Below, in pieces: positions 1-6,803 of a stretch of DNA of 9,387 nucleotides. A program made the position numbers and the translations under genes. How positions within the stretch are numbered: the first letter of the stretch is position 1; every line of letters begins with the position of its first letter. The DNA is from Methanobacteriaceae archaeon (GTDB taxonomy: Archaea > Methanobacteriota > Methanobacteria > Methanobacteriales > Methanobacteriaceae): NCBI GenBank assembly GCA_017883605.1, contig JADGNH010000073.1:1-9387 (forward strand), given 5' to 3'. Below the pieces are notes generated by a model. The model made no database searches, was not told the origin of the DNA, and saw only the letters and a list, made by a program, of their open reading frames with translations.

Positions 1-1
1 G

Positions 2-61
2 GAATGTCCCAGAGATATTCCCATTGTTTCCATAATGGCCAAAATTGGTGAAAATAGTTGA
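2..61 (+). CDS. cdhA: cdhA, upstream part, ending at an in-frame TGA
   Basis: The frame that later encodes CdhA is open from base 2 and reads ECPRDIPIVSIMAKIGENS before a TGA at 59-61. The Cys-Pro followed by R/K-[DE]-IPI is typical of the end of the second 4Fe-4S motif of CdhA (the ACDS alpha subunit), just before the RAGRG segment. The 5' part of the gene lies outside the window. From memory, the Methanosarcina protein has the same number of residues between this EIPI motif and RAGRG, so the TGA stands at an ungapped position. This is therefore the same gene as the next entry, broken by a stop. It could be a true nonsense mutation, a sequencing or assembly error, or read through. The first two are more likely, since this lineage is not known to decode TGA as an amino acid. 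Confidence 0.6.
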   Translation, partial: ECPRDIPIVSIMAKIGENS

Positions 62-109
62 AAAGACCAAAAATTTAATATAAGGGCAGGTAGAGGCCCG
101 GTTCAGGAT

Positions 110-982
110 GTGGAGATAAGAAAAGTTGGTGCACCCATCGTGATGGGGGATATACCGGGTGTTATTGCATTTGTGGGTTGTACTAATTATCCAGAAGGTG
201 GTGAAGACGTTGCCCGGATGGCTGAAGAATTCCTGGAACGGAATTACATAGTGGTAACCACGGGCTGCGGAGCCATGACCTTAGGAGAATACCGGGACCA
301 GGAAGGAAGAACTCTCTACGAAAAATACAGTGGAGATTTTGATGCTAAAGGCCTGGTTAATATGGGATCTTGCGTTTCTAATGCCCACATACCGGGAGCT
401 GCCATAAAAATTGCCAACATATTCGCCAAAAAACCGTTAGAAGGTAATTTCGAGGAAATAGCAGACTACATATTAAATAGAGTAGGTGCTTGCGGAATAG
501 CCTGGGGTGCCTACTCCCAAAAGGCCGCTGCCATTGCAACCGGTGTAAATCGATGGGGAATACCAGTGGTTATAGGGCCACACGGCTCTAAATACAGACG
601 ATTATACCTGGGTAGGGCTGATAAAAAAGATAAATGGAAAATTAACGATTTAAGAAAAGGTGAAGTGGTAGATGGTGAACCCACACCAGAACACCTTCTT
701 TATGCTGCTGAAACCAGGGGAGAAGCAACGGTAATGGTAGTAAAACTTTGTATAAGGCCTAATGATACCTCCAAAGGACGTCAGTTAAAATTGAATCATT
801 ACATCGATCTTCACAGAAAATATTTCGGAACAGTACCAGATGATATTTATAAATTCGTTAGAAACGATAAAGACATACCTATAACCTATAAGAAGGATGT
901 TATGGCAATTTTAGAGGATAAAGGATGGAAACCAAGAGTAATACCACAAGAACCATCCTTAATGGATATGAATGGTGATTAG
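110..982 (+). CDS. cdhA: ACDS complex alpha subunit (CO dehydrogenase), C-terminal part
   Basis: This is the C-terminal ~290 residues of the nickel CO dehydrogenase subunit, which interconverts CO2 and CO at the Ni-Fe-S C-cluster. The full protein is close to 780-800 residues. Conserved segments are visible (numbered from the GTG at 110): FVGCTNYP (Cys24), VTTGCGAM (Cys53), GSCVSNAH (Cys88) and [12 protein letters not shown] (Cys128). They fit the C-cluster-binding half of the family, although I cannot assign each ligand without a structure alignment. Homology starts before residue 1: the codons at 62-109 read [16 protein letters not shown], so GTG 110 is only the first start-like codon after the TGA at 59-61 and has no good ribosome binding site. 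A fragment starting here would lack the N-terminal iron-sulfur clusters and part of the C-cluster pocket. The stop TAG at 980-982 lies inside a tandem repeat. cdhB follows 56 bases later. Confidence 0.93.
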   Translation: MEIRKVGAPIVMGDIPGVIAFVGCTNYPEGGEDVARMAEEFLERNYIVVTTGCGAMTLGEYRDQEGRTLYEKYSGDFDAKGLVNMGSCVSNAHIPGAAIKIANIFAKKPLEGNFEEIADYILNRVGACGIAWGAYSQKAAAIATGVNRWGIPVVIGPHGSKYRRLYLGRADKKDKWKINDLRKGEVVDGEPTPEHLLYAAETRGEATVMVVKLCIRPNDTSKGRQLKLNHYIDLHRKYFGTVPDDIYKFVRNDKDIPITYKKDVMAILEDKGWKPRVIPQEPSLMDMNGD

Positions 983-1042
983 AACTTGATGGATATGAAT
1001 GGTGATTAGAACTTGATGGATATGAATAGGTGATTTAGATGG
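962..1042 (+). repeat. 27-base tandem repeat spanning the cdhA stop and cdhB start
   Basis: Two exact 27-base copies (962-988 and 989-1015) are followed by a diverged third (1016-1042). Copy 1 is the last codons of cdhA (MDMNGD and stop TAG) plus six spacer bases. Copy 2 repeats ATG...TAG as a free six-codon ORF. Copy 3 gives ATG GAT ATG AAT AGG TGA and runs into the cdhB start. Each copy carries GGTGAT, a Shine-Dalgarno-like core. Confidence 0.9.
1028..1034 (+). promoter_or_regulatory. Ribosome binding site of cdhB
   Basis: AGGTGAT matches the sequence expected to pair with the archaeal 16S 3' end and lies 4 bases before the ATG at 1039. It belongs to the third, altered copy of the 27-base repeat. 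The two exact copies have TGGTGAT at the same place, 9 bases before their own ATGs. Confidence 0.7.
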
Positions 1043-1548
1043 ATGAAAGAGTGATACCCTGGCAGCCAACGGTTATAGCCGGCCCCAAACAGGCGTTACT
1101 GGTAACCCCAGAAACAGCCCGGATGATGCTTAAAAAAGCAAAGAAACCGTTAATGGTAGTTGGCCCTTTAGCTACGGAAGAACCCATAATAACCCTGTCC
1201 ATTGAGATAGCTAAAAAATGGAACCTTCCAGTGGTGACCACCGCAGATGCCTTCAAGGCATTTTCAGAAAGGGGAGTTGTAAATACCTCTTACGGTATGG
1301 TAGAAATTATAAATCTGCTTAAAGATCCGGATTGGATAGGTGTAAATGGCCAGGGACAGCATGATCTGGTGATATTCATTGGATGTATCTATTATATCGC
1401 ATCACAAGGTCTTTCCACGCTTAAACACTTCGCACCTCACCTCAAAACCATTACCATCTGCAAATTTTTCCACTCCAATGCTGACCTATCATTTCCAAAC
1501 CTGAAGGATGAAGAATGGATTGAATATCTGAAAAAACTGGGAAATTAA
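1039..1548 (+). CDS. cdhB: ACDS complex epsilon subunit
   Basis: This 169-residue protein is the small partner of CdhA. The two form the alpha2-epsilon2 CO dehydrogenase component of the ACDS complex in the cytoplasm. The family has a Rossmann-like (DHS-type) fold and no metal ligands of its own. Its exact role is not settled; a part in electron transfer or stability of the alpha subunit has been proposed. Seen here: an N-terminal [12 protein letters not shown] segment, the strand-loop [10 protein letters not shown] around residues 37-45, [11 protein letters not shown] (62-72), and a C-terminal strand [22 protein letters not shown] (residues 110-131). The length is normal for the family. The start at 1039 is set by AGGTGAT four bases upstream. 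The gene sits 56 bases after cdhA, in the expected order, and is followed by a long C-poor spacer before cdhC. Confidence 0.95.
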   Translation: MDERVIPWQPTVIAGPKQALLVTPETARMMLKKAKKPLMVVGPLATEEPIITLSIEIAKKWNLPVVTTADAFKAFSERGVVNTSYGMVEIINLLKDPDWIGVNGQGQHDLVIFIGCIYYIASQGLSTLKHFAPHLKTITICKFFHSNADLSFPNLKDEEWIEYLKKLGN

Positions 1549-1568
1549 AGTTTAAATTTAGACTGAAG

Positions 1569-1578
1569 TTTATATAAT
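1569..1578 (+). promoter_or_regulatory. Possible archaeal TATA box before cdhC
   Basis: TTTATATAAT matches the archaeal TATA consensus and lies 21 bases after the cdhB stop, in a 251-base spacer long enough for an internal promoter. A second TATA-like stretch, TTTATATTATA, is at 1654-1664. A start about 25 bases downstream of either would give a leader of roughly 110-200 bases for cdhC. No transcript data are available, and AT-rich spacers yield such matches by chance. Confidence 0.3.
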
Positions 1579-1582
1579 GTTC

Positions 1583-1622
1583 AGATAGGGTTGGATTGGT
1601 TAAGATAGGGTTGGATTGGTTA
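1583..1622 (+). repeat. 20-base direct tandem repeat, two exact copies
   Basis: AGATAGGGTTGGATTGGTTA occurs twice without a gap (1583-1602 and 1603-1622). Looser echoes (AGATGCGGTTTGGATTA near 1634 and CAGATAGGATTTA near 1670) suggest older copies. The unit has no C on the coding strand and shows no internal dyad. The function is unknown. Confidence 0.9.
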
Positions 1623-1722
1623 TGTTGATGTTTAGATGCGGTTTGGATTAAGGTTTATATTATAGGTTCAGATAGGATTTAAGATTAAGATTGGAAATTT
1701 AGTTTGAAATTAGTTGAAAATT

Positions 1723-1748
1723 AAAGTTTAAGTTTAAAGTTTAAGTTT
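1723..1748 (+). repeat. 13-base direct tandem repeat, two exact copies
   Basis: AAAGTTTAAGTTT occurs twice in tandem (1723-1735 and 1736-1748), in the same cdhB-cdhC spacer as the 20-base repeat. It is AT-rich and has no C. It lies about 50 bases before the cdhC start. Confidence 0.85.
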
Positions 1749-1788
1749 AGTGTAAAAATTAATGTATAAAACTGATTTAGATTTAATC

Positions 1789-1793
1789 GGAGG
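1789..1793 (+). promoter_or_regulatory. Ribosome binding site of cdhC
   Basis: GGAGG lies 6 bases before the ATG at 1800. It is the strongest Shine-Dalgarno match in the first half of the window and fixes the cdhC start. Confidence 0.75.
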
Positions 1794-1799
1794 AATTCA

Positions 1800-3197
1800 A
1801 TGTTTAAGGATATACCAGTTGATGTAAGCCCCATGTATGAAGGAGAACGTATAAGAGCAGCAAACATGTTCGTTGAACTTGCAGGCCCTAAATCCATTGG
1901 GGCTGAGCTGGTTCAAGTAGAAGAAGCGGTTGAAGATGGTAGAATAGAAGTAAGGGGTCCAGAAATCAGTGAAATGGAAGAGGGAGAAATCTATCCCTTG
2001 GGTATCCTGGTGGAAATCAGTGGCGAAAAACTGGAAAAGGGACTGGAAGGGGTTATAGAGCGCAGAACCCATGAACTTTGTAACTACGTCAACGGGTTTA
2101 TGCATTTGAACCAGAGGGATCAGATATGGTGTAGAGTAAGCGAAAAGGCGAGCAAAGCAGGTTTTAAGTTAGAACATCTGGCCCGGACTCTTTCCATATT
2201 ATTTCGGGAGGAGTTTCCCATAATAGAAGCCATAGCCATCACCATCATAACAGATAAAAGTGAAGTGGAAGCTTTCCTAGATAAAGCGAGATTTCAATAT
2301 GAGGAAAGGGATTCAAAGGCCAGAAAACTGTCGGATAATGATGTAGACGTGTTTTATGGTTGTGTAATGTGCCAATCATTTGCACCTACCCATGTGTGTG
2401 TGGTGACACCAGATAGAACTGCACTTTGTGGGGCTATAAATTGGTTTGACTGCCGTGCAGCTGCAAAAATGGATCCTGAAGGGCCAATATTTGAAATAGA
2501 AAAGGGTGAAGTATTGGATGATGTAAAGGGTGAATATAAAAATGTTAATGCTGTAGTGGCTGAAAGGTCACAGGGCACTTTCGAAAGAGTTTATCTGCAC
2601 AGCGTATTTGAATACCCCCACACCTCCTGTGGTTGTTTTGAGGCGGTGGCCTTTTACATCCCGGAACTTGATGGAATTGGAATAGTGGATCGGGATTTTA
2701 GAGCTGAAACACCTCTGGGGATACCATTTTCAGCTATGGCCGGCCAGTGTTCCGGCGGGAAACAGGTTGAAGGATTCGCTGGTTTAAGTCTGGAGTACAT
2801 GCGGTCTCCCAAGTTCCTACAGGCAGATGGAGGATTTGAAAGGATAATATGGCTTCCTAAACATATAAAAGATTCTCTGACAGATTTCATTCCAGAGGAA
2901 CTTAGAAATAAAATTCCTACCGAGGATGATGCTGACAATATAAAAGATTTAAAGAAGTTCCTCCAGGAAGCAGGACACCCCATAATCCAAAGACTAAAAG
3001 AAGAAGCCCAGGATGAGGAAAACGTTCAAGAAGAGGATGTAAAATTAGCCGAAGAAGTGCGGGTATTTGATGAAAATGTGCAGACGGCTCCAGTGGCTTA
3101 TGCACCTGAACTTACAGTTCCCACCTCAAGCGGAGTACGTATAATACTCAAAAATGCTAAGATCTACGCTGAAAAGGTCATAATTAAGAAGAAATAG
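1800..3197 (+). CDS. cdhC: ACDS complex beta subunit (acetyl-CoA synthase)
   Basis: CdhC carries the A-cluster (a 4Fe-4S cluster bridged to a dinickel site), where CO, a methyl group and coenzyme A are joined to acetyl-CoA, or split in the reverse direction. The A-cluster cysteines are visible: Cys188 and Cys191 in YGCVMC, and Cys277 and Cys279 in TSCGCF, the expected CxxC plus CxC arrangement. PLGIPFSAMAGQCSGGKQVEGF (305-326) is another highly conserved block. Residues ~400-425 form an acidic, probably flexible linker (EEAQDEENVQEED), followed by a short conserved end, VRIILKNAKIYAEKVIIKKK. At 465 residues it matches archaeal CdhC, which lacks the large N-terminal CODH-binding domain of bacterial AcsB. 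GGAGG six bases upstream supports the ATG at 1800. A 251-base spacer separates it from cdhB, so it may have its own promoter. Confidence 0.97.
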   Translation: MFKDIPVDVSPMYEGERIRAANMFVELAGPKSIGAELVQVEEAVEDGRIEVRGPEISEMEEGEIYPLGILVEISGEKLEKGLEGVIERRTHELCNYVNGFMHLNQRDQIWCRVSEKASKAGFKLEHLARTLSILFREEFPIIEAIAITIITDKSEVEAFLDKARFQYEERDSKARKLSDNDVDVFYGCVMCQSFAPTHVCVVTPDRTALCGAINWFDCRAAAKMDPEGPIFEIEKGEVLDDVKGEYKNVNAVVAERSQGTFERVYLHSVFEYPHTSCGCFEAVAFYIPELDGIGIVDRDFRAETPLGIPFSAMAGQCSGGKQVEGFAGLSLEYMRSPKFLQADGGFERIIWLPKHIKDSLTDFIPEELRNKIPTEDDADNIKDLKKFLQEAGHPIIQRLKEEAQDEENVQEEDVKLAEEVRVFDENVQTAPVAYAPELTVPTSSGVRIILKNAKIYAEKVIIKKK

Positions 3198-3216
3198 TCA
3201 AAACATGTTTGGATGG

Positions 3217-3306
3217 GGATACTTAAAATTTAAATTATCAAACCAGGATTATACTTAAAAATTTAAATTAATCAAACTGGAATTATACTTAAATTTAATT
3301 ATTACA
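3217..3306 (+). repeat. ~30-33-base imperfect tandem repeat before cooC
   Basis: Three degenerate copies begin with GGAT or GGAATTAT followed by ACTTAAA..TTTAA: 3217-3245, 3246-3278 and a partial one at 3279-3306. They differ by small indels in A/T runs. They occupy most of the 145-base spacer between cdhC and cooC. No coding potential is visible in this spacer. Confidence 0.75.
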
Positions 3307-3342
3307 CTTTAAAGTATTAATTCAATTTAATGGGGATTTATA

Positions 3343-4101
3343 TTGATAATAGCAGTAAGTGGCAAAGGCGGAACAGGAAAAACCCTGGTTTCATCTCTTA
3401 TAATAAAAGCTCTCTCTAATACAGGTAAGGATTTACTGGCCATTGACGCCGACCCTGACTCCAACCTTCCAGAAGCTTTGGGGGTGGAAGTAGAAAAAAC
3501 TGTGGGTGACATAAGGGAAGAGCTCAAACAGGATACTCAGACAGGTAAAATACCGGCAGAAATGAATAAGTGGGATATATTGGACTACAAGATAATGGAA
3601 TCGGTGGTAGAAACACCTGAATTTGACCTTTTGGTTATGGGGAGGCCAGAAGGGAGCGGATGTTACTGTGCAGTTAACAACATGCTCCGAAAGATAATAG
3701 AAACTCTTTCTTCTAATTATGATATAATAATAATCGATACTGAGGCAGGGTTAGAACATTTAAGCAGAAGAACCACCCAAAATGTGGATATTATGTTAGT
3801 GGTCACTGATAACTCAAAAAGAGGTATGTTAACTGCTCAAAGAATAGGAGAGCTCTCTGGTGAACTGGACATTACCTTCCAGAAGATGTTTCTCCTAATC
3901 AACCGGGTGAAACCAGAAAAACAGGAAGAAATACGAAATAAGGCTGATGAAACTGGATTAAAAGTAATTGGAATTATATATGAGGATGATGATGTGGCAG
4001 AATATGATATACAGGGGAAACCACTGGTGGATCTTCCTCATGATTCTAATCCTGTGAAGGCGGTATCAAAGATGGTATCTCAGATATTAAATATAAATTG
4101 A
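3343..4101 (+). CDS. cooC: CODH nickel-insertion ATPase, CooC/AcsF family
   Basis: This is a P-loop ATPase of the MinD/SIMIBI type that matures the nickel site of CO dehydrogenase or acetyl-CoA synthase. The 252-residue protein opens with a deviant Walker A, SGKGGTGKT (residues 6-14), followed by AIDADPDSNLP (33-43). CysTyrCys at 107-109 is the CxC motif by which CooC dimers bind a metal. IDTEAGLEHLSRR (131-143) is the switch II region, and LLINRVK (184-190) is typical of the fold. The start is TTG at 3343; starting here puts the P-loop at the usual distance from the N-terminus, and no ATG fits. Only a weak GGGGAT at 3332-3337 precedes it, so translation may be modest. Its place between cdhC and cdhD is the same as in other methanogen cdh operons, where it has also been called cdhX. 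Confidence 0.93.
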   Translation: MIIAVSGKGGTGKTLVSSLIIKALSNTGKDLLAIDADPDSNLPEALGVEVEKTVGDIREELKQDTQTGKIPAEMNKWDILDYKIMESVVETPEFDLLVMGRPEGSGCYCAVNNMLRKIIETLSSNYDIIIIDTEAGLEHLSRRTTQNVDIMLVVTDNSKRGMLTAQRIGELSGELDITFQKMFLLINRVKPEKQEEIRNKADETGLKVIGIIYEDDDVAEYDIQGKPLVDLPHDSNPVKAVSKMVSQILNIN

Positions 4102-4104
4102 AAA

Positions 4105-4146
4105 ATTTACGTGGATTTAAATAAAATTTATGTGGATTTAAATAAA
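4105..4146 (+). repeat. 21-base tandem repeat before cdhD
   Basis: Two 21-base copies (4105-4125 and 4126-4146) differ at one base (ATTTACGTGG versus ATTTATGTGG, followed by ATTTAAATAAA). A third start, ATTTAGGACGT, leads into the cdhD leader. The repeat fills most of the 64-base spacer between cooC and cdhD. Confidence 0.9.
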
Positions 4147-4165
4147 ATTTAGGACGTAGATTTTA

Positions 4166-5323
4166 ATGGATAAAATAACACAGCTTCTTAAATTACTTGA
4201 AAAAACAGACACCATAGAAATAAATGAGTTCAGAATGGATTTTGAAGAACTGGAACTTCAACTGATGCCTGCAGTACAGAAAGCAGTGCATCAGGTGGTT
4301 GAAAAACAGCAGGCAGTGGTTAAAGAAACCCTGCCTCCGCCGGGACTATTTTCACCTCCAGTGCATGATTATCCGGGAGAGGTAAAAGAGGTTCAACTGG
4401 GTTCGGGCACCAGAAAGCCGGTGTTTTTAGGTGGTCAAAAGGCTCTTTACCGGTTCGAAGAACCACAACCAAACCCACCAGTGGTAACTTTTGATGTTTT
4501 TGATATACCCATGCCCGGGCTTCCTAAGCCCATCAGGGAACATTTTGATGAGGTTATGGAACACCCTGGAGACTGGGCCAAGAAGGCGGTTAAAGATTTC
4601 GGCGCCAACATGGTAACTGTCCACCTCATTGGCACAGGTCCCAAGGTTATGGATAAAACGCCTCGTGAAGCAGCAGCAGATATTGAGGAAGTGCTGCAGG
4701 CTGTGGATGTACCTCTGGTTATAGGTGGTTCTGGTGATCCTGTGAAGGATCCTTTAGTATTGGAAGCTGCTGCGGCAGCTGCAGAAGGTGAAAGATGTCT
4801 TTTGGCTTCTGCTAACCTGGATCTAGACTACCAGAAGGTGGCGCAGGCGGCTCTGGAATTTAACCATGCTGTTTTATCCTGGGCCATTACTGATGTGAAC
4901 ATGCAGAAAACCTTGAATAAATATCTGATAAAGGAAGGGTTAACTCCTGAAGATATTGTAATGGATCCCACCACCTGTGCCCTGGGTTACGGTATAGAAT
5001 TTTCCATAGATGTTATAACCAGAACTAGAATGGCAGCTTTAAAGGGAGATAAGGATCTGCAGATGCCCATGTCTTCCGGCACCACCAATGCCTGGGGTTC
5101 ACGTGAGGCCTGGATGAAAAAGGATGAATGGGGACCCACCGCCTATCGGGGGCCTATATGGGAAATCGTTACTGGCCTGACCATGATGCTCTGTGGTGTG
5201 GATATATTCATGATGCTCCACCCATCATCTGTGCAGATGTTGAAGGAGATAGGAGATTCCTTTACCAAGGAATATTTAACTACTGACGTCCCTGATATTT
5301 CAAACTGGATAACTGAACTCTAA
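4166..5323 (+). CDS. cdhD: ACDS complex delta subunit (corrinoid Fe-S protein, small subunit)
   Basis: CdhD pairs with CdhE to form the corrinoid iron-sulfur protein that moves the methyl group between tetrahydromethanopterin and the A-cluster of CdhC. It is a TIM-barrel protein related to CdhE. Seen here: an N-terminal region of about 85 residues with a proline-rich turn (LPPPGLFSPP, 56-65), then the barrel entry GGQKALYRFEEPQPNPPVV (89-107), IGGSGDP (186-192), ASANLDL (214-220), DPTTCALGYG (267-276) and MLHPSSVQMLKEI (350-362). The length of 385 residues is in the range of Methanobacteriales proteins, slightly shorter than in Methanosarcina. The ATG at 4166 has only a distant AGGA (4151-4154) as ribosome binding site. 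cdhE starts 16 bases after the stop, which suggests coupled translation of the two partners. Confidence 0.95.
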   Translation: MDKITQLLKLLEKTDTIEINEFRMDFEELELQLMPAVQKAVHQVVEKQQAVVKETLPPPGLFSPPVHDYPGEVKEVQLGSGTRKPVFLGGQKALYRFEEPQPNPPVVTFDVFDIPMPGLPKPIREHFDEVMEHPGDWAKKAVKDFGANMVTVHLIGTGPKVMDKTPREAAADIEEVLQAVDVPLVIGGSGDPVKDPLVLEAAAAAAEGERCLLASANLDLDYQKVAQAALEFNHAVLSWAITDVNMQKTLNKYLIKEGLTPEDIVMDPTTCALGYGIEFSIDVITRTRMAALKGDKDLQMPMSSGTTNAWGSREAWMKKDEWGPTAYRGPIWEIVTGLTMMLCGVDIFMMLHPSSVQMLKEIGDSFTKEYLTTDVPDISNWITEL

Positions 5324-5326
5324 TTA

Positions 5327-5333
5327 AGGAGGT
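5327..5333 (+). promoter_or_regulatory. Ribosome binding site deciding the TTG start of cdhE
   Basis: AGGAGGT lies 6 bases before the TTG at 5340 but 21 bases before the first in-frame ATG at 5355. The spacing therefore favours the TTG start, giving MRTTAMEIYRLL. Confidence 0.75.
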
Positions 5334-5339
5334 TTTAGA

Positions 5340-6719
5340 TTGCGCACTACTGCCATGGAAATTTACAGACTACTTCCCAAGACCAACTGTGCCAAATGTG
5401 GAGAAGGATCCTGCATGGCCTTTGCTACCAAGCTGTCAGAGAAGGAAACAGACCTGAAATTATGTACACCACTTGAAAAGAAAACTTTTGAAGAATTGGA
5501 TAAACTGTTGTCACCTGCAGTAAGAGAAATAATCATAGGAAAAGGTGACAGATCTCTGATAATTGGTGGAGATGAAGTTCTCTATCGTTACGAACTTACC
5601 TACTACAACCCCACAGCATTGGTAATAGATGTAAGTGATGATATGGACGAATTAAATCTCAATGAAAGGGTTAAAACCATAGAAGATGCAGAGTTTGAGA
5701 GAACGGGAGAAAAACTCAAATTGAATGCTATAGCTATTAGAAACACATCAGGAGATAAGGACAAATTCGCGAAAGTTGCCGAGAAACTCAAGGAATCAAA
5801 ACTACCCCTGGTTCTCTGTTCATTTGACCCGGAGGCAATGAGGGCCGCTCTCCAAATAGTAGGGCAGCACAGGCCACTTATTTACGCTGCAACTGAAAAT
5901 AATTTGGAAGATATGGCTTCTCTCGCCCTGGAATATAACTGTCCCTTAACATTGTTCGTTCCCAACCATCTGGAGAAAATGAAGATACTCTCCAGAACAT
6001 TGAGGTCTAGGGGAGTAAAGGACATAGTCCTGGATCCCGGTACGTTTGTAGGGGAGGGTATTGGAGACACCCTGGACAACTTGGTGATGATTCGAAGGTT
6101 GGCTGTGGAAGAGAATGACGAAGACTTCAGATTCCCCATGATGGGTATACCGGCAGTCACCTGGCTTTATGAGAAAGAAGAAGTTCTGGGGGGGATAAAG
6201 GAGGCTACCATAGCTGCTACATTAATGAATAAATATGCAGATATCCTTATAATCCACGGTATAAACATATGGGAATTAATACCGATTTTGACTTTAAGAC
6301 AGAGTCTTTATACAGATCCAAGAAAACCGCAGGCAGTTGATCCGGGAATATATGAATTCGGCGACTTGGATGAAGATTCACCGGTTTTGATGACCACCAA
6401 CTTTGCTTTGACTTACTACACTGTGGAGGGAGACCTGAAATCTGCTAATGCTAACTGTTACCTTTTGGTGCTGGACACCGAGGGCAGAGCAGTGGATGTA
6501 TCTGTGGCCGGTAACCAGCTCAACGGTAGGACAGTAGCAGATCTTATAAAAGAATCTGGTATTGAGAAAAAAATAAATCATAAAAAACTTATAATACCCG
6601 GCCTGGCGGCTCCGGTAAGCGGTGAAATAGAGGATGAAAGTGGATGGGAGGTTATAGTTGGCCCCAGAGACTCATCTGCTGTGCCTGACCTTCTAATAAA
6701 TTTAAAAGATAAGAAATAG
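5340..6719 (+). CDS. cdhE: ACDS complex gamma subunit (corrinoid Fe-S protein, large subunit)
   Basis: CdhE binds the corrinoid that carries the methyl group and a 4Fe-4S cluster that keeps the cobalt reduced. Three parts are visible. The first is an N-terminal cluster motif with Cys17, Cys20, Cys25 and Cys42 (CxxCx4Cx16C, in TNCAKCGEGSCMAFATKL). The second is a TIM barrel from about residue 70, with IGGDEVLYRYELTYYNP (75-91), LDPGTFVGEGIGDTLDNL (231-248) and FPMMGIPAVTW (265-275). The third is a C-terminal corrinoid-binding domain, with VLMTTNFALTYYTVEGDL (349-366) and IIPGLAAPVSGEIEDESGW (418-436). At 459 residues it is full length. The start is TTG at 5340, supported by AGGAGGT at a 6-base spacing; ATG at 5355 is the alternative and would remove five residues. 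The LYRYE...NP block resembles one in CdhD, fitting the shared origin of the two subunits. Confidence 0.96.
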   Translation: MRTTAMEIYRLLPKTNCAKCGEGSCMAFATKLSEKETDLKLCTPLEKKTFEELDKLLSPAVREIIIGKGDRSLIIGGDEVLYRYELTYYNPTALVIDVSDDMDELNLNERVKTIEDAEFERTGEKLKLNAIAIRNTSGDKDKFAKVAEKLKESKLPLVLCSFDPEAMRAALQIVGQHRPLIYAATENNLEDMASLALEYNCPLTLFVPNHLEKMKILSRTLRSRGVKDIVLDPGTFVGEGIGDTLDNLVMIRRLAVEENDEDFRFPMMGIPAVTWLYEKEEVLGGIKEATIAATLMNKYADILIIHGINIWELIPILTLRQSLYTDPRKPQAVDPGIYEFGDLDEDSPVLMTTNFALTYYTVEGDLKSANANCYLLVLDTEGRAVDVSVAGNQLNGRTVADLIKESGIEKKINHKKLIIPGLAAPVSGEIEDESGWEVIVGPRDSSAVPDLLINLKDKK

Positions 6720-6771
6720 CTGAATTTAATATAAGAATAGTTAAACTTCAAAGGTAAATTTAGCTGAATTT
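6717..6771 (+). repeat. Degenerate 44-base direct repeat at the cdhE stop
   Basis: TAGCTGAATTT occurs at 6717-6727, where TAG is the cdhE stop, and again at 6761-6771, 44 bases later. The following bases are only loosely alike (GTTAAACTTCAAAGG versus ATTAAAACTATAAAAG). It may be an old duplication like those in the other spacers, but chance is possible at this AT content. Confidence 0.35.
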
Positions 6772-6803
6772 TAAACTGAGATTAAAACTATAAAAGTGAT
6801 GAT

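Noticed and set aside
59..61. TGA read as selenocysteine in CdhA
   Set aside because: The position is variable and not a metal ligand. Selenoproteins are known in Methanococcales rather than in this type of methanogen, and no SECIS-like hairpin is apparent nearby.
962..1748. CRISPR-like repeats
   Set aside because: The units are directly tandem without spacers, have only two or three copies each, and differ between spacers. No cas gene is present.
1549..1799. Cobalamin or other riboswitch before cdhC
   Set aside because: The spacer has almost no C and cannot form the paired helices of a riboswitch. I found no B12-box-like sequence.
1549..1799. Unannotated small protein in the cdhB-cdhC spacer
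   Set aside because: All frames are short and low-complexity, and I found no convincing ribosome binding site plus start pair before the cdhC GGAGG.
1797..2105. 102-codon minus-strand ORF over the start of cdhC
   Set aside because: It lies wholly within the cdhC region on the other strand, has no recognisable motif, and cdhC is certain from its cysteine motifs.
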